From the NCBI RefSeq assembly GCF_028389875.1, contig NC_084677.1, positions 9,342,017 through 9,406,016 on the forward strand: a stretch of 64,000 nt of DNA. Direction: 5' to 3'. This DNA comes from Rhea pennata. Lineage: Eukaryota > Chordata > Aves > Rheiformes > Rheidae. This document shows, in pieces, positions 31,561 through 64,000 of this stretch (the stretch's first letter is position 1; the number at the start of each line of letters is the position of its first letter). The notes under the pieces were generated by a model that saw nothing but the letters and a program-made list of their open reading frames with translations, did no database searches and was not told the DNA's origin. The translations under genes were made by a program, and so were the position numbers.

Positions 31561-34500
31561 TCCTGCCCATGGAGTCGGAAGCCCCAAAGAGCTGCTGCCG
31601 TTTGACCTTTGGGGTTAGAGCTAGAAGCATCAAGGTCTGGCGTTTCAGGAGACAGCTCTTGGGAGAGTTTCCATAAAAATCGCTCAAAACTCAAAAATAT
31701 TGCAGCTGGACTGGAAGCTGAGATGAGCGTTTTTTGAGGAAGAAGACCCGTGCAGAGAGAACTGCTTCTCAGCGTTAGAAATCGGTAGTAATCCTAGCAC
31801 TCTCTCTGATTGCCTCTTTCTTTTCTTTCTTGTGGTAATTCTCTTTTTGTACTGGTTAAATGAAAAAAGTAGACCCTTATGTGACAGGAAGACCCGTGCA
31901 AGGAAGCTGTTTTAAGAAGATAAATCTTTTTTATGAGATTGGGAAATTACTTTTCAGGAGTTTTTTTTAATAGTTAGGAAAAAATATCCAGTAAATACTT
32001 CATCCTCTGTGCCATGGCTAACAGCACCATAAAATCCAGTGTATTTTTCTCTTAAAATCATTTTCCTGACATCTTTTTAAATATTTTATTAAAATAAGAA
32101 TTGCTCTGAGTCAGGCCCTGATAAAACAGTATGCTAATGTTGTACACCAAGTTAAAATGTTCCCTTGCTTAAAAAAAAAAATGTTTTTGATATGCAAAGT
32201 ATTGCTTTCCATCCTTTATTTTAAGGCTAAAAGATAATCTAAGTAGATGTCCTTATGAATTTGGTGAACTTGGACCCTGATCACAGTTTAACTCTGGTTA
32301 CAGTGTTTTTATTCCTAAATTTAAATTCCTTCAGTACAGTTATGCATGTGACTTTTTCTTAACTTTTTTTCATTAAGTATTCTTTTCTGCTGTCACTACT
32401 ATGAAATTGTATCTTGGAGCAAATATGTAGATGGTGTTTTTCTTGTTGCAGAAGTCCATTCCCCACCCATGAACACTTCCACTTCCTGTATGATGTAGAG
32501 ACTTTGTAATGTCTATAACCAGCACTTGTACTGCTTGCACACAGGAAGTCTCACCAAATATATTTTCTGGCTTTTATGTGTGCAAAAACAATTAAGGTGC
32601 AGCCAGGGTGTGCATGCTGTAGACTTTGGCTTTCTCTATTTTTCATTTCTCTCTCTTTTTTTTTTTTAATTTCACATTTAGCTCCATTAAAAAAAAAAAT
32701 AGAATTCCCTTCACAATTCCCTCACTTACGTTGTACTGTTCCTAGAAAATGAAAAGTTCATATTTGGTTTTGTTAATTACTTTCCAGTAATTTTGCGTAC
32801 TAGCTCCAAACTAGCTACAGGTCAAGTGGTGAAAGCAGTAGGAAATTACAAAATAAAATCAAAGCCCTACTATTTCTATTAGCATGTCAAAAATTTGAGA
32901 TTTTGATTTTATGAGCTTTAGTACTTTGTCCAAAACTTAAAGTTTTTCTTTACTATTTTTAATCTTGCATCTTTGGCTAGTTTGAAAATCCTTGTGAGCT
33001 GTGGACACGTTTGTGTGCCTTTCATTTCACTAGTCCTCCCTTATGTAGAAAGCAGTAGGACGGTAGTGCAGGTGTATAGGGAACCTAATAGGTCTTTCTT
33101 AATTGTTGTGGGCAAAAAAGCATGTGCTTGTGGTGTGGGAACAGTAGTGAAACAATCTGCCATATTGTACCATCCCTATGGAATAAATATAGGTCCACAT
33201 TCTTCCATGTATTTGCAGTTTAAAAATTAATTTTAAGTTATAAGTACTATTTAGTACTGGTAACCGTGAAATAGGTGTATTTTTAATGGATAACACCCTG
33301 CATGGGTCTGGGTAGGCTTCTAATCTCATTATAAGTACTATTTAGTACTGGTAACCATGAAATAGGTGTATTTTTAATGGATAACACCCTGCATGGGTCT
33401 GGGTAGGCTTCTAATCTCATGTTTTCAAAGACCCTTAGCAGCGGAAAGGGAGAGCATCATTATGCTTTCTTGAAAGTTATCAAGATTCTGTAGGCCCTCT
33501 TTAAATTTAATAGTGCAGTTAGCAAATGTCCCTTTGGACACAACTTGTAAAATCTTAAAAGAATGTAGATCTATCAGCTCCTTTTAGTCCTTTCAGAGAG
33601 CAGTGTGAAAGGACAAGTGAGACCCAGCTATGAGCATATTCAAGCCTTGGATACAAGCAGGAGCTGTACCTCTTAATTGCAGGTCTTCTTGCAGTTTTTG
33701 AGCACTTTCAGGAGCAAGTTGTTGTATAATTCTTCATCATTTTTATTATGTCTGTTGGTTTTCTGAACAAGATATGATGGCACCTACTATAATGCCTGCA
33801 TCAGCCAGAAGAATTCCCTTTTGGAGACTTCTGAAGCCTCTCTTAATTTGTGTAACACAACTGAGTGTACCATGGGTGGAATCTCTGTTCTTGAAGAAAT
33901 ACAGAAGTTTCCTGTTGTCTAAGTGGTGAGAAGTAACTGTCTTGGGGATACTCTGGCTTGCTTTTTCTGGAGTGGTTTGCCCACAGTAATGGAAGTTGGT
34001 CCTTCTTGGTTTCTTACTGCAGCTGCGTCACTTCTTTGCATCTGACTCTCCCTACTGCCCCTCATCTATAAAGGAGAGAAAATTGTCTTCCTCACAAGTT
34101 TTATGCATGGATTAGTGAATGTGTTCACAGGGCCTTAAGTATAAGATGTGTCTATTAACATCAAAGGCACTTTCAGTTTGCTTAAAAATAACAGAATAGA
34201 TGTGTAGTAAATGCTCTGATATCAGAAATGTTAATTGTGCTCGATCTTGCTTTTTGTATTTAATTGGCAAGGGCACCGTTTGGAAAATCTGTTGCTTACT
34301 TGTTCAATTTTTTTCTCCCATTTTTTCCTAGTATATGTTTCTGAAAATATGCAGGTAGTAGCAGCCTTGGGACTTCCTATTGGAAGCATATCAATGTGTC
34401 AAATGCAGTGGTTTTATCTGCTATGAGAAAAAGAGATGTAGCTTTGTCTAATCAATGTTTTGTGTCAAGAAACTGAATTATAAATCTAAACTGTAATCAC

Positions 34501-36240
34501 TTTTCCTTTACCCTTCCAGCTCCCCATTAAATAAGAGTATAATTTTCATAAGTGTGTAACTGATCCTGTGTATCAAGGAGACTGGGCACAGTCCTATAGG
34601 TGTGTAGTTGCAGCCCACTTAACTGTGACAGCTGCTTACTCCTGGCTGGTTTACATCCTGAAAGTCACCTAGGCTGTGAAAAATCACTTGTGCTTTGCAG
34701 CATTGCTTGGATTTTTCAAGATTGGACTTTGGGTTGCTTGATACTATTGTCCTCATAGAGGTAAGAATTTCTTATGTTTGCTTTAGAAGAGTTGCCAGAG
34801 AGATGCTGTTAATAGTGTTTAAAACAGGAGGTTTTCAGGAGAGGAAAGTGTGAGCACAGGTTATGAATCATTTTCGTTCATTGTGTAGTACATTTTCTTT
34901 AGCTATGATATGCTGTTCAGAAGGTCTACTCCAGCATTTCCTGGATATTCAAAATAAGAGAAGTAGAAGGCAGGACTAATATCTAAAGGGTCTCTGAAGG
35001 CTTTGACTATGTTTTTTCTTTACCCTATTAGGATTGTCTCTGGGGACTGTGTTGCTCAGTTTGCTTCGTTTTTGTAGATCTAGAGCTGAGACTTGGCAGT
35101 TGGACTGTGTTTCCTCAATCCTTAAGAGTCTTATAATTTAGGCTTCTGAAAACTGCCACTGTAATGAGGTATTTGACACTACCTTTATTTACTGTGCTTG
35201 ATCTATTGAGATTTCTATTAAATTGGTAATGTCTGTGTCGAATTGTTGCCTCGCCCAGGGTTGCACAGGGCAGATTATCCAGAGCATTAAGCCTGGTATT
35301 TCTCCATTGTCAACACTAACTCATATAAACATGCCACTAGCAAATATCATTTTATTAGAGTGCATCAAGCCCATGGCATCAGCCCAAGGCGTTTGTTTAA
35401 TTGTAATCTCTAGGTACTTAGTCTTCAAGTAGGAGTAACCAATTTAAGGCTCTTGATTTCCATGTGACTCTCCTATGTGTTGTTGCTGTCTGGGATTGTA
35501 TTTTATAGCTGGATTTATGCTGGCACAAGGATAGCTAGAAAGCCAGAGTTGTACATTAAGTTGCTGGTGCCTGTCTGCATATCTACTCCAACCAGGTGAT
35601 ATCCCATGATGAAGCAGTAAAACTTCTATGGATATGTTATCTTCTCTTCCCTGGGAACTTACGGAGTTCCTTTTTCCCATAGCTCTCAGCCATATACAGA
35701 TCGTGATATTTCAGGTTTAAAGTCAGGTAGTATTATTTGCCTTGACTTTGCAAGAAATTTCACGTGTCCGATTATGTCCACAAATAACTTAAGAGCTCTT
35801 GGAAATCTTAACATGGGAAATTAGTTTCTTGACTACTTCTTCCATGTCTCTCTGAAGGTTCTCTTTAATTTCAGGGTAAGCATCTTTAGGGTTGTTGAAA
35901 TCAAATTTAATTGCACAATCTGGAGCTGAAGGTGTATCTCTTCTGATACATCTTTTTTTCAGCTATGTTCTGCATGAATCTGCACAGCTGTGGCTAATGC
36001 TGGAAGTTTGATGTTCTGTGCTGTGTGCTTAGATACTACAGGTAGATACTGTAGGTAGATACTGCTACTGCTACACTTTTCATGGTATATCTGACAGGCA
36101 TATCAAACCTGGTCTTTAATTTGGTCTCCAGGCATCCTGTGACTTCCTGCAAGGAAAGGTGCACCACTCTGCAGAAAAAAAAGCACTGAGGTAGTTTGCT
36201 ACAAAACATTAGCTCTTACATTTGATCCTTTAATTTTCAG
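31214..36240 (+). other. NDE1 intron 1
   Basis: About 5 kb. Apart from the rest of the CpG island and the 91-bp tandem duplication at 33239-33420 I see no exon, RNA gene or mobile element. Confidence 0.6.
33239..33420 (+). repeat. 91-bp tandem duplication in NDE1 intron 1
   Basis: TAAGTACTATTTAGTACTGG starts at 33241 and again at 33332. The two 91-bp units differ at one visible base (CCGTG versus CCATG). Very recent duplication, or possibly an assembly artefact. Confidence 0.92.
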
Positions 36241-36248
36241 GGGGGAAA

Positions 36249-36263
36249 ATGAAAGAGTTGTGA
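36249..36263 (+). promoter_or_regulatory. Five-codon upstream ORF in NDE1 leader
   Basis: ATG AAA GAG TTG TGA, ending 19 nt before the main ATG. The uATG has A at -3. Mild translational tuning is possible, by inference. Confidence 0.5.
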
Positions 36264-36282
36264 CTTTAGCTCGGGGCTCACC

Positions 36283-46500
<10,218 letters not shown>

Positions 46501-46689
46501 AACGACTGGCTGGCTTTGGGAAAGGAAATTATATATATGTATTTCAAACTTTAATTTTAAAGAGAATACTAACGAGCAACCAGGTATCAGCGTAAGGATA
46601 GGTGAGAACTGAACAAGAAGCTGCCATTGGCAGTGGTTTCCTGTGGTCTTGCCCACTATAGTCTGTCAGCTGAGCTGTGTGACTAGCAT

Positions 46690-46695
46690 AATAAA
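46690..46695 (+). terminator. Candidate proximal poly(A) signal of NDE1
   Basis: AATAAA 190 nt after the NDE1 stop. A second canonical hexamer follows at 47704-47709. Confidence 0.45.
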
Positions 46696-47703
46696 GCAGT
46701 GCTACCTGCCAGCACAATACTTAAAATTGCTCCCTATGTAAATTGCTGTAAATAGCTCCTTGAAAGTCACTTTGACACTGTCAAAAGCCAGTGCCCCTCT
46801 ACCTATGGCAGAGGCAGTATTCCCTGTGCAGCTCCTCAGGCTTTTACCTCTGGTTTTAATACAGCACCATAGTGTTCTAGCTTGAATCCTAGTTGTGCTG
46901 GCTTTCTGGCCTGGGTGGTACATCTCAGTCACCCAGACTAGAGGAGGTTCTTTTAGATGGAGCCTGAAATATTTCTGTAGGGAAGTTGCTCAGCTCTGTG
47001 CAGGATGTTTGTCAGAATCCTGCAACACAAATTCCTGCCTCTAGAGCGATAAGATGGTTTTGTAAGCAATGATTTGCCGTTAAGAATAGGTCGCGGTTAA
47101 AGATGAGGATTGTCTAATGCTTGAAGTACTTCGGAGACCTCAAGAATACAGCAAAGTAGGAAACTGCACTGGCTTAGCCTGGCTGTTGTAGGAAGCAAGA
47201 TACTTGATTAACTTGCTAGTTCTGACGTTTTAATACATGGGTTATATTGCTTCCAGGCCTCCCTTTGTTAATGTGCCTTGGTTATTTGAGAGGCTTTTTA
47301 GTTTTGTTTTTTCTTTATTAATATGTACTTTCAGCTGTTACTAACTTCAAAATGGCTTTTTAATCTGAAAAGTCCTTTCTGCTGTCCAAGAGTATCAGAA
47401 TGCTGAGTTATTTTTAAATTAGAGTTCTTCCCTACTGAAGAGTACTGCATTTTTTTTTTCTTCTAAATGGAGTGGGTTCACTCACAGTATTAACACATAT
47501 TACAGAAGCTGGTACTTGCAATAATCATGGCCAAACATCTTTTTGTTTTGAGGGAGTGTTTACATGACAAAAGAACATATTTTTTTTTTAAGAAAATGTT
47601 GTGAAAACAGACACTGATGCATCTGTTTCTCTGGAATAGGAAATAACCACAGATCACTCCCATTCTTCTTGCCATCTACAAAGTTGGCTTACCTGGGAAT
47701 CAG

Positions 47704-47709
47704 AATAAA
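47704..47709 (+). terminator. Candidate distal poly(A) signal of NDE1
   Basis: AATAAA followed within 25-60 nt by GTTGTTGGTT and a long U-rich tract, a good downstream element. It would give a 3' UTR of about 1.2 kb. Confidence 0.5.
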
Positions 47710-48340
47710 ACTTATTTTGAATGCTAGTTGTTGGTTCATTTTGATTTTTTTTTTTTTGTTTTTTTTTTTTCCCCAAGTTGTCATTGTGATGTATGCACAG
47801 ATATCTGTCACAGTATCTTTTTCTATTTCTCATCAATGAAGCCTGAAGAGACCTCGTTTGCTGAATCAACATGCAAAGATCTTTCCACATTATTCTTGCT
47901 CTTATGGCTTCCTACCCTGAGGAATGTAAATGATGTCCTAGCTAAAGATACCCCTGGGACTTAAGTACTGCATAGTATTGGCATTATGGATTCTTGAAAT
48001 CTGGAACTCTGGATCAGGATACTGTAATCTGTTTTAACATGACTTTATCCTCTCATCTCACATAGGGAATTGACACTTATCCATGAGGAACTGAAGCGCA
48101 TGAGCTGCATTGTCATTCGTGCTTACACATGGACTCCAATTCAGTACACTGTGTAGCCTGGAAGGATGGCTCAGGATGAGCTGCATTTTCCCCATGATAT
48201 TGCCAGAATTTGCCTGCTTGGTGTGAAAGCTGGCTTGCAGCAAGATTGAGAGTCAGCACTGAGATAAGGTAGAGAGTTGAGTCCTGCTAGAACCCCAGTT
48301 TGCAATTTAAAGTGACTACTACAGGTATTATATGTAGATA

Positions 48341-48343
<3 letters not shown>

Positions 48344-48372
<29 letters not shown>
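48344..48372 (+). repeat. TA microsatellite, NDE1-MYH11 spacer
   Basis: About 14 TA units, perfect, about 160 bp left of the CR1. Confidence 0.9.
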
Positions 48373-48374
<2 letters not shown>

Positions 48375-48533
48375 TATTAGTGTATTGGAGATGTTATTAA
48401 TGTGACTACAGATATATCCAGCTAGACTATGGGCTAATATGCCATTGATAATTTTCAAAAGGATTTAGTCCAAAATAGTCCCCTGTTGTAGCAGGACATT
48501 TTTGGGGAGAGGACTACTAATGACTACTTTAGG

Positions 48534-48974
48534 GCTCCTAAGATGGTTAAGGGACTAGAGCATCTCTCTTACGAGGAAAGGCTGAGAGAGCTGGGACTGT
48601 TCAGCCTGAGAAGAGAAGGTGGGGCAGGAGGGGAATCTTATAATTGCATATAGATATCTGAAGGGAAGTTGTAAAGAGGATTGAGCCAGACTCTTTTCAG
48701 TAGTGCCCAATGATAGGATGAGACGCAGCAGGCATAAACTGAAACAAAAGAAATTTCATCTGAACATGAGAAAAAGCTTGTTTACTGTGAGAGGGACAGA
48801 GCACCAGAACAGGTTACCTAGAGAGGTTGTAGAGTCTCCGTCCTTGGAGATACTCAAAAACTGTCTGGATGCAATCCTTGGAAACATGCTCTAGGTGACC
48901 CTGCTTGCGTGGGGGAGTTGGACTAGATGATCTCCAGAGGTCCTTCCAACCTCAACCCTTCTGTGATTGTGATT
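48534..48974 (+). mobile_element. CR1 LINE fragment between NDE1 and MYH11
   Basis: Clear CR1 3' end: AGGCTGAGAGAGCTGGGACT, CCTAGAGAGGTTGTAGAGTC, TTGGACTAGATGATCTCCAG and the terminal TTCTGTGATTGTGATTC. 5'-truncated, about 440 bp, the best-preserved copy in the window. Confidence 0.93.
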
Positions 48975-50432
48975 CAAGAACTTCAGCCAGACCACTTTTG
49001 CAAAAAGATGCTTTCCATAGTAGTTCTATTAATGAAACACACTCAGATTCCTTATTCTGTCAAGCTTTGCAGAACTGGGACTGGAGCCTAAGTTTCTCAA
49101 GTGCTAGGGCACTGCTGTAACCATTGGACCAATCTCTACTGCTGTATGCATGCATGTGAATCTTTCAGATGAAATCCTGTTGGAAGAGCTCCGTGTTCAA
49201 TTTGCTGGTTCTGCTTCAAACACTAGTGTTTAAGACCACTCTGCATGAAATCTGAATTTCTCGATCTCATTTCCATGCATACAGACTCACCAGCTGTACA
49301 CTTAACAGCTAGCTCTTGAGTGTGTTTACAGAGCTGGGCTGTGTGGGTGATCAAGCAATGAACTCAAATAAGAGTGCTCTTCTGGTAACTCCTAATGCCT
49401 CTCCTCTGCAGATTGTCAACTTAATGGCTTTCAGTGTATTCTTATTTAAACTCTTCCTATGCTCTTTTATGAGCAGATAGAATTCCTTGCGGTCTGATTC
49501 TGCTGGCTAAGTGGTGCCTGCTGTGAAGTTCCAGGTCATTGTCTTTGGACACATTCCCTATGGGGACAATATTTAGATTTAGCAGGTGATCATGTTGGCT
49601 GTCAAGGTGAATGTTCAGTATGGTTTAGTCTCCCCGTAGTTATACTGCTTAAAGTTCACTTGCATTACAATCTAGGATATTTAGTAAGCACTCACTACAG
49701 CAAATTGAATAGCTTTAGTAAGTTGCTCAGTTCAGTAGCTCGACACCTGGCTTTGCTCTATATGGTTCTCTGCTGCCCCGTGTGACCACAAAGTTAGCTG
49801 CTGTCTAGAAGTGTTAGAGCTGCTAGAATCTTAGTAGGTCTTGATAGTTCCTGGGAATGGACTGCAGTCCTGCTGGAGTGCTCCAAAAACAAAAATATCA
49901 ATGTGCTGATCTCTTAACACAGAATAGCTTGGCTTGGATCACTGCATTCGGTGTGGATTGTTGTTTTTAATTGTTTCCACTGTGCCTTAGAGGCTTGAGT
50001 TAGAACGATCCCTAAGATGCAGACTTTAAGGGTGGGCTAGATTGCCTAAATGTAGGCTGTTAAGGCTTTTCTGCTTTCTGACTGCTGCACCAGAAGAGCG
50101 CAGGTCTCTTGCAGGTCCTGCATCATGTTTGCCAGCCCTTGGCTATACCTTAGGATACCTCAGATAGCACTGTGTGTCTGTGAGGTAGGCAAACCTATCC
50201 AAAGTGCTTCATATCACTTTATGTTCAGCTCAGTGAACATGTTTTTTCTTAATTTCTTCACAATCCATTGCTTAAGAAAAATATTTTTTTCACTCTGCTG
50301 ACTACAGTTCACCTTCTGTAGAAGATAATTGAGTTGTAAAGAAGCTCCACTGCATCTCCCATTCTCTTCCAGCATGCTCCTGTACCCCAGTGATACCTGC
50401 ACAAAAGAAAACTCGAGGGTTTTTTGTAGCCT

Positions 50433-50438
50433 TTTATT
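50433..50438 (-). terminator. Candidate MYH11 poly(A) signal
   Basis: Minus-strand AATAAA about 525 nt after the MYH11 stop, followed by TTTTCTTTTGTG, a U/GU-rich downstream element. Another hexamer lies at 50505-50510. Confidence 0.4.
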
Positions 50439-50963
50439 AGTGTGTAAGCACATCCATGGTGCATATAAAACTGTAACAGTTGACTTAATTTGAATGAATG
50501 ATATTTTATTTTTCAGTAGGTGATTAAAAAGGCACTTCCACGTTGTGAATGGTGCATCAGGGGTGTAGTAGTCAGGAAAAAAACCCATGTATTAATCAAA
50601 TACTCAAGACAAAATCGAGAGTAGACAGGTTTAAGAAAAGCTGGTTAATACCTTTTTTTCTGCAGCACTCTCACAAATTCTGTGTATACTGCAGTTCACT
50701 GGGATTTAAGTTGAGCTACTAGAACTTGCTTTGTGGAAAATCCTCTAAGTGAATTACTCTGACTTTAAAAAACCTTTTCAAATACATTTCATGGTAAAAT
50801 AAGTTTTGCTGTACTTCAATCTATACATTGGAGAGAAGGCAGTTGTGCTTTTATCATCATCAGAGGAGTGGGTGTACGTGACCTTGACACTAAGCGTAGA
50901 CTTATACAGTGCTAAATACCATCTTCCCTCCCCTTGCTGCAGTGCAATTTTTAAGCGTGTTGT

Positions 50964-63539
<12,576 letters not shown>

Positions 63540-64000
63540 CTGAAAGGAAATTATTTCATTTTATATATTAAAACAAAATTTCACTTTGAGAAGATCTTTC
63601 AGAAATTAAAGGTTTATACCCAAGGGGTAATTTTAATCTTAACAAACCGTAAGTATTGAGTTTTGTGTTATCACTTCAGGAGGAAATGTGGTTAACCTAT
63701 CTAATGCTCTATTTAAGATGGCTTGTGATGGCTTGTGGATTGTACTTGAACAATATATATTTAATGATTCAATATTCTAGAGTTCTCAGTGATACGTAAT
63801 GGTAATTGTTAATTGTGAGCAGAAAGGTATGTCAGAGAGTTTTGCAAGTCCTGCATTAGATCTGTATGTACCTACTTAAAACTGTAGCTTCAGCTCATTG
63901 TGCAGATTGTCCTAACCATTGAACAGAAAACCTAAAGTTTTCCTCTCCCATATTATATGTAGTGTTAAGAGAATTGTAGGCTTCATCACCTGTTCCACAT
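63540..64000 (-). other. MYH11 intron, continuing past the window edge
   Basis: AT-rich intronic sequence left of the next upstream exon, which is not in the window. Confidence 0.7.

Larger units (their letters stand above)
46501..50963. other. Convergent spacer holding NDE1 and MYH11 3' UTRs
   Basis: Tail-to-tail region. The left part is NDE1 3' UTR, the right part MYH11 3' UTR. Between them lie the TA microsatellite (48344-48372) and a CR1 (48534-48974). No further coding exon recognised. Confidence 0.65.

Noticed and set aside
30708-31694. 328-codon minus-strand ORF and several 85-275-codon ORFs in the NDE1 CpG island
   Set aside because: Same composition artefact; open on both strands at once and lacking any recognisable motif.
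50214-50588. 124-codon minus-strand ORF
   Set aside because: Lies in the MYH11 3' UTR and contains its poly(A) signal candidates; no homology recognised.

Overview
This window is vertebrate nuclear DNA, most likely from a bird. It holds split genes with canonical GT-AG introns, two CpG-island promoters and three copies of a CR1-type LINE. The introns are short for a vertebrate. CR1 copies and compact introns fit birds best; other sauropsids are not excluded, and I do not name a species.

Three known genes can be reconstructed, in the order and orientation I recall from human 16p13.11. (1) MARF1 (meiosis regulator and mRNA stability factor 1, also called limkain-b1/KIAA0430) is on the minus strand. 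It runs from a CpG-island promoter near 26.4-26.6 kb to its stop at 792. I join 26 coding exons into one open frame of 1744 codons. (2) NDE1 (nudE neurodevelopment protein 1) is on the plus strand, from a CpG-island promoter near 31.1 kb to its stop at 46500. It has 8 coding exons and 342 residues. (3) MYH11 (smooth-muscle myosin heavy chain) is on the minus strand and enters from the right edge. Its last 16 coding exons are here, encoding the C-terminal 875 or so residues of the rod and the SM1-type tail, with the stop at 50964-50966.

Layout: 1-791 MARF1 3' UTR; 792-25088 MARF1 exons 27 to 2; about 26386-26520 MARF1 non-coding exon 1 and promoter; 26.5-30.8 kb intergenic spacer between divergent promoters, with one CR1; 30.8-31.6 kb NDE1 island and exon 1; 31.2-36.2 kb NDE1 intron 1, with a 91-bp tandem duplication; 36.2-46.5 kb NDE1 coding exons; 46.5-50.96 kb tail-to-tail spacer between NDE1 and MYH11, with one CR1 and a TA microsatellite; 50.96-63.54 kb MYH11 exons; 63.54-64.0 kb MYH11 intron.

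The genes share a neighbourhood rather than a pathway. MARF1 is an RNA-binding endonuclease, NDE1 is a dynein/LIS1 adaptor and MYH11 is a contractile motor. I found no undescribed multi-gene system. The better leads are smaller: a paired CxxC motif before the MARF1 nuclease domain, introns at matching places in successive LOTUS domains, upstream ORFs in the leaders of both divergent genes, and some unusual splice-site contexts. Exon boundaries were read by eye and checked by reading-frame continuity. Comparisons with human and mouse proteins are from memory, not from an alignment.
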